From: Magnetococcales bacterium
Lineage (GTDB): Bacteria > Pseudomonadota > Magnetococcia > Magnetococcales > Magnetaquicoccaceae
DNA: 32,648 nt
Assembly (NCBI GenBank): GCA_015232705.1
Contig: JADFZD010000005.1
Span: 1-32,648 of the forward strand
Reading direction: 5' to 3'
Part shown: piece by piece, positions 12,997-21,349 of the stretch
Layout of the letters: each line of letters starts with the position of its first letter
How positions within the stretch are numbered: position 1 is the first letter of the stretch
Program-made: the position numbers and the translations under genes
The notes under the pieces: model-generated
What the model was told of the DNA's origin: nothing
The model's input: only the letters and a program-made list of their open reading frames with translations
The model's database searches: none

Positions 12997-15222
12997 TCAC
13001 TCCTTGGTCGGTGCGCTCACCTGGGAAAAGTCGATCCCGCCCGGCTCAAACCGCTTGAGCGCTTCCAACGGTCCACGCAGCGTCCAGGGCTGGGTCAGAC
13101 CCTGATAGCGTTCGACATCGAGCGCCACCGCCCGCAAGGCGGTCGTCACATCCACGCTCAAATTGGCATCGACCTGACGCTTGACGCAGTCCACCTCCCC
13201 GGACCCGCTTACCAGCAGATCCGGACCACTGGCCTTCAACTCGGAGATGCGCGATCTGCCTTCACGCAACTGCGCGGTCGCCGTCAAACGGGCAAACGTG
13301 GTCTCCTCCGCACCAGAGAGCGGCGCACGCTGCCGGGTGAACTGCGCATGCGCCTGACGCACCTTGCCAACCAGATCCATGCCACTCACCACCCCATCCG
13401 CCATATCCAGGCGGATCTCGCCATCCAAGGCACGCCACAAAGCCAGCCGCTCGTGACCACGGGTGGTCAGACGCGCCTGCCACCCCCCCTTGCCATCCAC
13501 ACCGCTCCAGCCCAATCCATACTTCAACAATGACCCGATACGTACCCCTTCGGCATCCTGCTCCAGACGCAGCACCGGCTCCGGGCCGTTTTGATCCACC
13601 TCGATCCAGCCGCGCGTCCGTCCTTCGTGGAGACCGAAGGTCAACGGATCGACGCGCATCACCCCATCCTGTGTGGCAACCACCAGATCCAGATCGGTCA
13701 GCTCCCCCTTGGGGGTGATCAACCGTCCTGCCTGAAAAGTCCCGGCCACCCGCCAATCGCGACCCGGCAGATGGAGGGTACTCTCCCCCTCCCCTTCACT
13801 CTTGACGCCTCCTGACAGCAGGGGGACGAATCGGGTCAGATCCAGGCTGTCCACCCGCCCATCAAACCTGAGCCGCGATTCGGGCACCGACCACTCGGCA
13901 GAGCCGCTCAGATGGGTATCGTCCACGCCCAGGGAGAGCTGCGAGATGCTCCAGGTGCCACTCTTGTGCGAAAACGCCACCTCGGCTTCGGCCCCGGCAC
14001 ACACCTTGCCATCCGCGGGGGCAGGTATCGTCCGTCCCAGGGCGATCAGCAACGCCCGAAAATCAAAGCGTCGCGCCTCCAGGCTCCCCTCCAGAAGCAA
14101 CGGCTGCCCCCCTGCGCGCAGCTCGCCGATGACCTTCAAGCCCGCCGGACCCTCGATCTCCAGGTTGTCCATCGCCAGAACGCGACGCCATGGATCGGCG
14201 CTTATGTCGGAGCGGATCACCGCCCGCACCCCTGCCGGAGGCAGGGCATTGGCCTTGAGCAGCAGGTTCACGCGCGACTGAAGCGCCGCCAGACGCCCAG
14301 AATTCAGATCCATCTCCAGCCCACCCTGGAATCCCAAGGTCAGCTCACGCATCCACTCGGCATCCGACCAGAGATTGGCGTTGAGTTCCAATCGCGACCA
14401 AGCCGCCTGACGGGCATGGGTGTCGAGGATCAGTTCGGCCTGGAGTCCGGCCTTGACCTCCTTGATGAGACCTTGGGCCACAGCGGAAGTAAGCTGGATC
14501 GTCAACCCCTCGAAGCGGATCTGGCCCTGATCGAGGGGGCGCAGCTGGGTTTTCATCTCCAGGCGACCTTGAGCCCCGTGAGCGGCTTCCAGGAAACGAA
14601 GCGTGCTGCCCACCGTCACCGGACGGCCCGGATGGATTGGACCGGTGGTGAAATCCCATGGTTCGATCTTGAAATCCAGGCCGGCTTGTCGGTCATGCAC
14701 GAACAGTGAGGCTTTGCCAATTTCGATACCGCCGTTGGAGATTCCCAAAAGTCGGTTCAACAGCGTTGCGGGATTGACGGGGGTGTCCGCACGCCCGGCG
14801 TCGTCTCTCTGGCCTGGATGCGCCAGGAGGCTCGACCAGTTGGCGCGCCCATCCTCGCGAGTGACCAGACGCAATCGCAATCCGCTCAATTCCGCGCGAT
14901 TCATCTCGACACGCCCGGAGAGCAGAGGCACGAATTTCACCCCCATTACCAGGGTACGCGCCTCGGCCAAGGGCTCGACGCCGAAGTCGGGATCCTCTTC
15001 CAGGGATAAATCCCGCAGGATCAACTCCAGACTCGGGAAAAAGGCCAATCCGACATCGCCTCGTATGGTCAGCGTCCGACCGGTCGCGCTCTTGACAAGC
15101 GCACCAATCGGCGCCCGGAACTGATTGGGGTGAACCAGCAGCGGCACGGCAACCAGCAGAATCACCATCAGCGCCGTCAGACCTGCCGTTACTTGCAAAG
15201 CACGTTTCAGGGTTGGATTCAT
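12997..15222 (-). CDS. AsmA family protein
   Basis: 741 aa with one N-terminal transmembrane helix (about 11-31) and a long periplasmic beta-rich region. The start (NQFRAPIGALVKSATGRTLTIRGDVGLAFFPSLELILRDLSL) is the AsmA N-domain. The C-terminal part (LRFDGRVDSLDLTRFVPLL; GVVSGMDLVGKVRQAHAQF) matches the AsmA C-terminal region. Members are thought to bridge the inner and outer membranes and influence lipid or outer-membrane protein transport. GAGGGG gives a strong ribosome site. It follows the ferredoxin gene after 47 nt on the same strand and may share its transcript; a functional link is not evident. Confidence 0.88.
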   Translation of the reverse strand: MNPTLKRALQVTAGLTALMVILLVAVPLLVHPNQFRAPIGALVKSATGRTLTIRGDVGLAFFPSLELILRDLSLEEDPDFGVEPLAEARTLVMGVKFVPLLSGRVEMNRAELSGLRLRLVTREDGRANWSSLLAHPGQRDDAGRADTPVNPATLLNRLLGISNGGIEIGKASLFVHDRQAGLDFKIEPWDFTTGPIHPGRPVTVGSTLRFLEAAHGAQGRLEMKTQLRPLDQGQIRFEGLTIQLTSAVAQGLIKEVKAGLQAELILDTHARQAAWSRLELNANLWSDAEWMRELTLGFQGGLEMDLNSGRLAALQSRVNLLLKANALPPAGVRAVIRSDISADPWRRVLAMDNLEIEGPAGLKVIGELRAGGQPLLLEGSLEARRFDFRALLIALGRTIPAPADGKVCAGAEAEVAFSHKSGTWSISQLSLGVDDTHLSGSAEWSVPESRLRFDGRVDSLDLTRFVPLLSGGVKSEGEGESTLHLPGRDWRVAGTFQAGRLITPKGELTDLDLVVATQDGVMRVDPLTFGLHEGRTRGWIEVDQNGPEPVLRLEQDAEGVRIGSLLKYGLGWSGVDGKGGWQARLTTRGHERLALWRALDGEIRLDMADGVVSGMDLVGKVRQAHAQFTRQRAPLSGAEETTFARLTATAQLREGRSRISELKASGPDLLVSGSGEVDCVKRQVDANLSVDVTTALRAVALDVERYQGLTQPWTLRGPLEALKRFEPGGIDFSQVSAPTKE

Positions 15223-15269
15223 GCCCGTTTCCCCTCAAGCCAGCTCTCGCCCCGGCAACCGGGTGGGAG

Positions 15270-15578
15270 CTACATGATCCGCAGGCGCTTCACCGGTTCG
15301 CCGTTCTGAAGATGCGCATCGAAAATCTCGGCGACATCCTTCGGCTTGACACCACCGTACCAGACACCCTCCGGATAGACCACCACGGTGGGACCCTTAT
15401 CGCAAGGACCCATGCAGAAGGTGCCCGTCACCATGATCTGTTCAAAAAGACCCCGATTTTCGATCTCGCCGGCAATCGCCTCGAACACCGATCCCGCCCC
15501 CGCGCCACCACACGAGCCACGTGGATGACCCGGCGGACGCTGATTCATACACACGAACAAATGATGCTTGAGTTTCAT
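15270..15578 (-). CDS. Thioredoxin-like [2Fe-2S] ferredoxin
   Basis: 102 aa. Four cysteines, Cys10 (FVCMNQRP), Cys23 (SCGGAG), Cys55 and Cys59 (FCMGPCDKGPTVVVYPEGVWY), match the ligand pattern of thioredoxin-fold [2Fe-2S] ferredoxins related to Shethna-type proteins and the NuoE subunit. It would carry single electrons in the cytoplasm. It is divergent from the dsrCMK genes, 488 nt away, so it might serve the same sulfur-redox metabolism; that is inference. The ribosome site is AAGGA. asmA follows on the same strand. Confidence 0.85.
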   Translation of the reverse strand: MKLKHHLFVCMNQRPPGHPRGSCGGAGAGSVFEAIAGEIENRGLFEQIMVTGTFCMGPCDKGPTVVVYPEGVWYGGVKPKDVAEIFDAHLQNGEPVKRLRIM

Positions 15579-15978
15579 GGCATCTTATTTCCTTTTGTCA
15601 AATCTATGTTGATGGGAATGCCCGTTCACGTCCCTTGCCTTTGGATCCGGTTCCACGGAAAAAAAACGGTTCATGTTCATTGGGGGTTGATTTTGGGTGC
15701 CAAATCCCTGAAAGTCAATCAAAAGAGATTTTGCCCAACCGCCCGGATCCACCTTTCGGCTCCCAGCGCGCCCGACGCTCCCAGAGCGAAAACAGACCTG
15801 CGTGGATTGGCACTTGCTGTTTGGGAAAATCATGATATGCTAATGTTCGTTTCGATGCACGAAAGATTCGAACACGGTAAATATAACTTCTTTTAATGGT
15901 TTCAATCCTATCTGTCGCGAATCGATCACGGGTTTCAACCCTAAACCCTTCGTGGCGATATTGATCCAACCGGTTCAA
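15579..15978. other. Intergenic spacer between ferredoxin and dsrC, no gene seen
   Basis: Divergent promoter region with an AT-rich segment at about 15830-15900. Short ORFs in the track have no family resemblance. No RNA gene or repeat family was recognised. Two similar short strings (GTTTCAATCC, GTTTCAACCC) occur about 30 nt apart but do not form a CRISPR. Confidence 0.5.
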
Positions 15979-16008
15979 TTGACTTCCGACTGGATCCGAA
16001 TGTACAAA
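15979..16008 (+). promoter_or_regulatory. Possible promoter of dsrC
   Basis: TTGACT - 18 nt - TACAAA, about 60 nt before the dsrC ATG. Five of six -35 bases and four of six -10 bases match consensus. It would drive dsrC and probably dsrMK. Confidence 0.45.
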
Positions 16009-16066
16009 TCTTTAGTCTGCGAAATGTTTCGCCCCCTTTCATCAGCACGTTTGAGGAGATGCCATC

Positions 16067-16402
16067 ATGCCGAGTTTTGAACTGAACGGCCGCACCTATG
16101 AGACCGACGAGGACGGTTATCTGGCCAACCTGGCCGACTGGAGCCCGGATGTCGCCGGCTACCTCGCCAAGACCGAAGGCGTGGATATGTCCGAGTCCCA
16201 TTGGGAAGTGGTCAATTTCCTTCGCGAATACTATGATGAGTACAAGATCGCTCCGATGATCCGCATCCTCACCAAAGCCATCGGCAAAAAGCTTGGCAAG
16301 GAAAAGGGCAACACCAAGTATCTGTATGACCTCTATCCGGGCGGTCCCGCCAAGCAGGCCTGCAAAATCGCTGGACTCCCGAAGCCGACCGGCTGCGTGT
16401 AA
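16067..16402 (+). CDS. dsrC: Sulfur-carrier protein DsrC
   Basis: 111 aa. The sequence closely follows purple-sulfur-bacterial DsrC (FLREYYDEYKIAPMIRILTKAIGKKLGKEKGN). The flexible C-terminal arm keeps both functional cysteines, Cys99 (KQACKIAG) and the penultimate Cys110 (PKPTGCV). This separates it from TusE-like proteins with a single cysteine. DsrC carries a trisulfide or persulfide between cytoplasmic sulfur enzymes and the DsrMK membrane complex. GAGGAG lies 8 nt before the ATG. dsrM and dsrK follow, which fits the trisulfide-reducing or -forming role. Confidence 0.95.
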   Translation: MPSFELNGRTYETDEDGYLANLADWSPDVAGYLAKTEGVDMSESHWEVVNFLREYYDEYKIAPMIRILTKAIGKKLGKEKGNTKYLYDLYPGGPAKQACKIAGLPKPTGCV

Positions 16403-16560
16403 TCCTGATCGGGCCACACCTCCGAAATCATCATTATCCGCCCGGAATGGTTGTTTCCCCAACCTCCGGACGGGGTCGAAATGGATGCCGATTCGGTTTT
16501 GAATCGGATCGGTATCCCATTTCCAAGCCTCATCCCTTTTCTTGACATGGGGAAAGCCGG

Positions 16561-17274
16561 ATGTTGACCTTCCTCGCCTATATCGTCCTGACCATTTTCG
16601 TTCTCGGTTTTCTAAGCCGGATTTTCGTCTACGCCCGCTCTCCCGCGCCGCTCAAAATCGCCACCACGCCCGCTCCCACCACTGTATCGGGTGTCGCCTG
16701 GCGACTCTTCACCGAGGTGGTCTTCTTCAACAGCCTCTTCAAGAGCGACAAGCTGGCCTGGGCTGGTGGTCTGGCCTTTCACGGGGCCATGGCCGTGGTG
16801 CTGATCCGGCATCTGCGCTATTTCTGCGATCCGCTTCCGGCCTTCGTCGCGCCGTTGCAGATCTTCGGCATCGTGGCCGGCATCGTCATGGCGGGAGCCC
16901 TGGCTTTTCTCCTGCTGCGCCGCCTGGTCTTCGAGCGTGTCAAATACATCTCCTCCAAGGCGGATTATCTCTTTCTGGTGCTGCTGCTCGCCATTGCCGG
17001 ATCCGGTCTGCTGATGGATTTCGCGTTGCGTCCCAGCATCGTAGACATCAAGAGCCATATGCTTTCCATGTGGCGTTCCGTGACCGGTCTGCCGCCCATC
17101 GGGTCTGCCGGTGATGTGATGTTCCTGTTGCATCTGTTGCTGGTCGGTCTGCTGCTTGTGGTTTTTCCCTTCAGCAAGCTGATGCATGCGGGTGGCATCT
17201 TTTTCAGCCCGACGCGCAATCAGGTGGACAATCCACGGGAAAAGAAACACGTCACTCCCTGGGCGAAATCGTGA
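16561..17274 (+). CDS. dsrM: Membrane cytochrome b subunit DsrM
   Basis: 237 aa with five likely transmembrane helices, in the NarI/DsrM family. Histidines in membrane segments that could bind heme b are His74 and His84 (FHGAMAVVLIRHLRYF), His191 (LLHLLLVG) and His209 (KLMHAGG). DsrM exchanges electrons between the quinone pool and DsrK. The C-terminus (FFSPTRNQVDNPREKKHVTPWAKS) is the usual cytoplasmic tail before DsrK. GGGGAAAG precedes the start. A 158-nt gap with an imperfect stem (CCGATTC...GAATCGG) separates it from dsrC, which could set a lower level of dsrMK than dsrC; that is inference. Confidence 0.9.
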   Translation: MLTFLAYIVLTIFVLGFLSRIFVYARSPAPLKIATTPAPTTVSGVAWRLFTEVVFFNSLFKSDKLAWAGGLAFHGAMAVVLIRHLRYFCDPLPAFVAPLQIFGIVAGIVMAGALAFLLLRRLVFERVKYISSKADYLFLVLLLAIAGSGLLMDFALRPSIVDIKSHMLSMWRSVTGLPPIGSAGDVMFLLHLLLVGLLLVVFPFSKLMHAGGIFFSPTRNQVDNPREKKHVTPWAKS

Positions 17275-17342
17275 CACCGTTCGGGGTGGCAACAGCTCAT
17301 CGACATTCGAGATGATCGCAACCTTTTTTCAGGAGTTCTCGC

Positions 17343-18842
17343 GTGGCTGACTATCATGTTCCCGTTGTCGGGGATGACATCAAAACGCCTGATCTGAAAA
17401 CCGGCACCATGGCCCATCTGCACCCGTATCCGGCCACGGCCAAGCATATGGACCCCATGGGGTTTCCAGGCGAACGGGTGGAAAACTGGCAACAGAAGGG
17501 CATCGAAAAGCTCGGTGAGTTGCTCAAGAAATACCGTTCTCTCCAGGTCTACCTGGACATCTGCGTCAAGTGTGGCGCCTGCACCGATAAGTGTCACTAC
17601 TACCTCGGTACCCAGGACCCCAACAACATGCCGGTGATGCGTGCCGAGTTGATGCGCAGCGTCTATCGCCGCTATTTCACCCCGGCTGGCAAGCTGGTAC
17701 CGGGTTTGGTGAATGCCGCCGATTTCGACGAAGAGACTCTGGGCAAGTGGTTTACCTATTTCCACCAGTGCTCCCAATGTCGCCGTTGTTCGGTCTTCTG
17801 TCCGTTCGGCATCGACACCGCCGAAATCACCATGGCAGCCCGCGAGATCATGAATGCCATTGGTGTGGGTCACAAGTATTCGGTCGAGATCATTGGCAAG
17901 GTTCATCAGATCGGCAACAACCTGGGCATTCCCAAGCCGGCACTCAAGGGAACCTTGGAATTTCTTGAAGAGGAGATCCTCGATTCCACCGGGTATGACG
18001 TGCGCATCCCTCTGGATCAGGAGGGAGCCGATGTTCTGCTGGTCGCTCCTTCGGCGGACTTCTTCAGCGAACCACACATCCAGTCTCTGATGGGGTATGC
18101 CAAGGTATTCCATCAGGCCGGCATTTCGTTCACGATCAGTTCGTATGCCTCGGAAGCGGCCAATTTCGGCATGTTCATAGGCTCTTATGATCAGCAGAAA
18201 AAAATTGCCAAGCGTGTGGTGGAGCAGGCCCGCGACCTGAAGGTCAAGCGACTGGTGGTTGGTGAGTGCGGACATGCCTGGCGCGTGGCCTATGCTTTCT
18301 GGAACACCCTGAATGGTCCGTTCGATTTTCTCGATCCCCGTTATCCGGCCCCGCAGCATATCTGCGAGTTCACCCATGACCTTCTCAACCGGGGTGCCCT
18401 GACTCTGGACAAGGAGGCCAACGATTCGTTCCGAGTGACCTTCCACGACTCCTGCAATGTGGCGCGCGCCACGCGCATGGGTCCGAAGGCGGGTGGGCAG
18501 TTCGAAATACCGCGTGATCTCATTCGTGCCAGCTGCAACCATTATGTGGACATGGACGAAGATACGATTCGCGAGAAGACCTTCTGTTGCGGAGGCGGTG
18601 GTGGTCTGTTGACCGATGAGTTGATGGATCTTCGCATTCGTGGGGTGCAGCCGCGTGTGACCGCTTTGAAGCGTGTCATGGAGAGTGACAAGGTCAATTT
18701 CATGGCGTTGATTTGTGCCATCTGCAAGGCGCAGTTCACCAAGGTGTTGCCGATGTATGGCATTCCCATGGAGATGGTGGGTGGAGTGCATCAGTTGGTG
18801 AGCAATGCGATTCAGTTGGGTGTCAAGAAGGGTGTGGTGTAA
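17343..18842 (+). CDS. dsrK: DsrK, heterodisulfide-reductase-like iron-sulfur subunit
   Basis: 499 aa, starting with GTG after GGAG. Two classical [4Fe-4S] sites are visible: C74-C77-C80-C84 (CVKCGACTDKC) and C143-C146-C149-C153 (CSQCRRCSVFC). The C-terminal half has the CCG-type ligands of the HdrD/DsrK catalytic cluster: Cys309 (GECGHAW), Cys371 (HDSCN), Cys415-416 (FCCGGGGG), and Cys458/Cys461 (CAIC). It is the cytoplasmic subunit that acts on the DsrC disulfide or trisulfide and passes electrons to DsrM. dsrA, dsrB, dsrEFH, dsrL and dsrJOP do not follow; a repeat region and rph do. Confidence 0.93.
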   Translation: MADYHVPVVGDDIKTPDLKTGTMAHLHPYPATAKHMDPMGFPGERVENWQQKGIEKLGELLKKYRSLQVYLDICVKCGACTDKCHYYLGTQDPNNMPVMRAELMRSVYRRYFTPAGKLVPGLVNAADFDEETLGKWFTYFHQCSQCRRCSVFCPFGIDTAEITMAAREIMNAIGVGHKYSVEIIGKVHQIGNNLGIPKPALKGTLEFLEEEILDSTGYDVRIPLDQEGADVLLVAPSADFFSEPHIQSLMGYAKVFHQAGISFTISSYASEAANFGMFIGSYDQQKKIAKRVVEQARDLKVKRLVVGECGHAWRVAYAFWNTLNGPFDFLDPRYPAPQHICEFTHDLLNRGALTLDKEANDSFRVTFHDSCNVARATRMGPKAGGQFEIPRDLIRASCNHYVDMDEDTIREKTFCCGGGGGLLTDELMDLRIRGVQPRVTALKRVMESDKVNFMALICAICKAQFTKVLPMYGIPMEMVGGVHQLVSNAIQLGVKKGVV

Positions 18843-18885
18843 GAGGGCGGATCACGCGCAACTCTGCGTTTGAAAACGGATCGTG

Positions 18886-18935
18886 TCCAGGGGCCAATGG
18901 CCCCTGGTGGGATCCAAGGGCAACGCCCCTGAGAC
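18886..18935 (+). repeat. R1 double-hairpin repeat, copy f (left end of a composite)
   Basis: TCCAGGGGCC-AAT-GGCCCCTGG, then TGGGATCC and AAGGGC-AAC-GCCCCT. It starts 44 nt after the dsrK stop with the GTCC end facing dsrK, and may serve as its terminator. Confidence 0.75.
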
Positions 18936-18959
18936 TTGGACTTGAATTTTATGGTGCGT

Positions 18960-19241
18960 CTTTACAAAGAAAAAAATTTCACGTTTTTTGTGAAATTTTT
19001 TAAGCGTGCGCATTGCTCTTTGGAGACCATTTTTGGGGGGTGCAAAAGGTCTCCAAAGACCAATGCCAAATCAGACCGCCTAAGACGGCGCAACGCAGAG
19101 GGCCATACACGCCCCTTTCGTTGCCAAAGGCGCAACGAAAGGGGCGCATAAAATGCACGCGCGCTTGCGCGATTTTCACAAAGATCGTGAAAAATCGCTT
19201 ATCGTTAAAGGCACGCGAAAGTCAAAATCATAAAGACACAT
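18960..19241 (+). repeat. R2-family repeat, diverged copy
   Basis: Same order as R2 with different sequence. There is an AT stem AAATTTCAC/GTGAAATTT at 18974-18998 followed by Ts, and a stem TTTGGAGACC/GGTCTCCAAA at about 19019-19060. A 37-nt hairpin lies at 19110-19146 (CGCCCCTTTCGTTGC / GCAACGAAAGGGGCG, loop CAAAGGC) and a 30-nt hairpin at 19169-19198. The tail keeps GTCAAAATCA and GACACATTCC. No coding is proposed. Confidence 0.7.
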
Positions 19242-19293
19242 TCCCAAGGGCTTTGCCCTTGAATCCCACCAGGGCGATAATCGCCCTGGACCC
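19242..19293 (-). repeat. R1 double-hairpin repeat, copy g (right end of a composite)
   Basis: CCCAAGGGC-TTT-GCCCTTG, then AATCCCACC and CCAGGGCGATAATCGCCCTGG, ending GGACCC. It lies 76 nt before the rph start. With copy f it closes a composite of about 408 bp. Confidence 0.8.
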
Positions 19294-19368
19294 GTAATAC
19301 GTGAAACATTCAGCACTGAGCATTCATTTCTTAACCTCCTATGCGGTCCCCCGCCGAAAGCCACACGC

Positions 19369-20100
19369 ATGAGCCGAAACGACGGACGCCAACCAGACGA
19401 AATGCGGCCCGTAAACATCACCCGCCCCTTCAACCACCGCGCTGAAGGCTCCTGCCTCATCAGCTTCGGCCAAACCCGCGTGATCTGTACCGCCTCCGTC
19501 GAAGAACAACAACCACGCTGGATGAAAAACCAAAATCGCGGCTGGGTCACCGCCGAATACGGTATGATCCCACGCGCCACCCATGACCGCACCACCCGCG
19601 AAGCCAGCCAAGGCCGACAGGGAGGCCGCACCCTCGAAATCCAACGCTTGATCGGTCGCTCGCTCCGCTCCGTCACCGACTTGACCAAATTGGGCAAACG
19701 CACCATCTGGATCGACTGCGACGTGGTACAGGCCGATGGCGGTACCCGCACCGCCTCCATCACCGGTGGCTTTATCGCCTTCATGGATGCCTGCCGCTGG
19801 CTCGAAAAGCAGGGATTGATCAAATCCCTTCCCATCACCGACTTCGTGGCCGCCGTCAGCTGCGGCATGGTAAAAGGTTCCCCGCTTCTGGATCTGAACT
19901 ATAAAGAGGATTCCGACTGCGAAACAGATATGAATTTTGTAATGACAGGCAGCGGAAAATTCATCGAGATCCAGGGAACCGCCGAGACCGCACCCTTCAC
20001 CCTGAATGATTTCAATGCCATGGCCAATCTGGCCAACAAAGGGATCGGTGAGTTGATCGCCCTGCAACGCAAAACCTTTCTGGGTGAGCTCTCCGCGTGA
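19369..20100 (+). CDS. rph: Ribonuclease PH
   Basis: 243 aa, the usual length. Family motifs: [31 protein letters not shown], the [15 protein letters not shown] region, [20 protein letters not shown] (phosphate-binding arginines), [19 protein letters not shown], and the EIQGTAE signature near residue 200. It trims the 3' ends of tRNA precursors phosphorolytically. There is no strong Shine-Dalgarno before the ATG. It overlaps hemW by 4 nt. The rdgB gene that often lies between the two in proteobacteria is absent here. Confidence 0.95.
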   Translation: MSRNDGRQPDEMRPVNITRPFNHRAEGSCLISFGQTRVICTASVEEQQPRWMKNQNRGWVTAEYGMIPRATHDRTTREASQGRQGGRTLEIQRLIGRSLRSVTDLTKLGKRTIWIDCDVVQADGGTRTASITGGFIAFMDACRWLEKQGLIKSLPITDFVAAVSCGMVKGSPLLDLNYKEDSDCETDMNFVMTGSGKFIEIQGTAETAPFTLNDFNAMANLANKGIGELIALQRKTFLGELSA

Positions 20101-21251
20101 CCGAAACGGTCGCCACACCCCTGACACTCTACATTCACCTCCCGTTTTGCATTCGCAAGTGTCCCTATTGCGATTTTCACTCTCTGCCTGACCGCCTGGA
20201 TGAAGCGTCCGCCTATGTCGCACGTCTGATCGACGAGTTGCGACACAGGCGATCACGTCTTGTCCGGGATGCGCGACCGTTGCATGCCATTTTCTTCGGG
20301 GGTGGCACACCCTCTCTCATGCAGAGTGGCGCCATCCTGACGATACTGGACGCGGTACGCACCGAGTGGCCCCTGGAGGAGCATTGCGAAATCACGCTGG
20401 AGGCCAATCCGGAGTCGTGTCACCTTGAGAAGATTGGGGCGTGGATGGAAGCAGGCGTCAACCGGGTGAGTCTGGGTGTGCAGGCGCTGGATGACCATCG
20501 CTTGCGGCAATTGGGGCGTCCCCATGATCGCGATCGGGCGTTACGGGCAATAGATGCATTGAAGGCGAGCGGATTGACGCGTATCAACATGGATCTGATT
20601 TATGCGACCCCTGGGCTGAGTTTGAAGGCTTGGGAAGTGGAGTTGACCGAGGCTGTGGCGTTGGCGTTGGGTCATCTCTCCTGTTACGCCTTGACGCTGG
20701 AGGAGGGAACACCCTTCAAACGGCTTTATGATGCGGGCCGTCTGCGTTTGCCGGACGAAGGGTTGGGTTTGGCATTCTTTCGCTTTACGCGACAATTTCT
20801 GGCGCATCATGGTTATGATCCTTACGAGATCAGCAACTTCGCCAAGCCGGGTCAAACATGTCGGCACAATCTCAACTATTGGGAATATGGGGACTATCTG
20901 GGTATTGGTTCCGGGGCGCACGGCAAGTGGCAGGATGGGGCCGGGATGATCTGGCGATGGGCCAACAGGACGGATCTGACCGGTTATTTGTGTGATGATT
21001 TTGTTGGTTTGGAGCCTCTCCAAGCATCGGAAGCGGCCATGGAGTGCGTGATGATGGGGTTGAGGAAGGCTGCCGGGATGTCACGAGGAAGGTATCGATC
21101 CATCACCGGGTTGGATCTGGTTGATGCGCGCAGTGAGCAGGTGATGGCCCTGGTGGAGGCGGGTTTGGTGGTGGTGGAATTGGATCGGGTACGGGTAACC
21201 GAGATGGGGGCGGCCTGTCTGGATGATATTGTGGAGCGGTTGACCGGGTAA
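20097..21251 (+). CDS. hemW: Radical SAM heme chaperone HemW
   Basis: 384 aa, GTG start inside the rph stop (GTGA), so translation is coupled. The radical SAM cluster motif is C18-x3-C22-x2-C25 ([13 protein letters not shown]). [52 protein letters not shown] and the C-terminal winged-helix-like part place it in the HemW branch rather than true HemN. HemW is known as a heme-binding chaperone that delivers heme to membrane respiratory enzymes. DsrM is a local heme-b protein, but a direct link is only speculation. Confidence 0.93.
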   Translation: MTETVATPLTLYIHLPFCIRKCPYCDFHSLPDRLDEASAYVARLIDELRHRRSRLVRDARPLHAIFFGGGTPSLMQSGAILTILDAVRTEWPLEEHCEITLEANPESCHLEKIGAWMEAGVNRVSLGVQALDDHRLRQLGRPHDRDRALRAIDALKASGLTRINMDLIYATPGLSLKAWEVELTEAVALALGHLSCYALTLEEGTPFKRLYDAGRLRLPDEGLGLAFFRFTRQFLAHHGYDPYEISNFAKPGQTCRHNLNYWEYGDYLGIGSGAHGKWQDGAGMIWRWANRTDLTGYLCDDFVGLEPLQASEAAMECVMMGLRKAAGMSRGRYRSITGLDLVDARSEQVMALVEAGLVVVELDRVRVTEMGAACLDDIVERLTG

Positions 21252-21270
21252 AATGGATCTTGAGGATCAC

Positions 21271-21335
21271 GGGGGTCCGGGGACGATGATCGCCCCCGGC
21301 GGAGGTTCGGAAGGCTCAAGCCTCCGAGGTTTTGT
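21271..21335 (+). repeat. R1 double-hairpin repeat, copy h
   Basis: GGGGGTCCGGGG-ACGATGATCG-CCCCCGG, then CGGAGGTTCGG and AGGCTCAAGCCTCCGAGG with TTTTGTATTATT. It begins 20 nt after the hemW stop with the GGGTCC end facing it. The matching inverted R1 is missing to the right, where other elements are inserted. Confidence 0.8.
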
Positions 21336-21349
21336 ATTATTACTTTTAT

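Noticed and set aside
15893-15950. CRISPR-like strings GTTTCAATCC and GTTTCAACCC
   Set aside because: Only two short imperfect matches with no regular spacer; no cas genes in the window.
17220-18791. 523-aa minus-strand ORF
   Set aside because: Antisense shadow of dsrK, which has all cluster cysteines on the plus strand.
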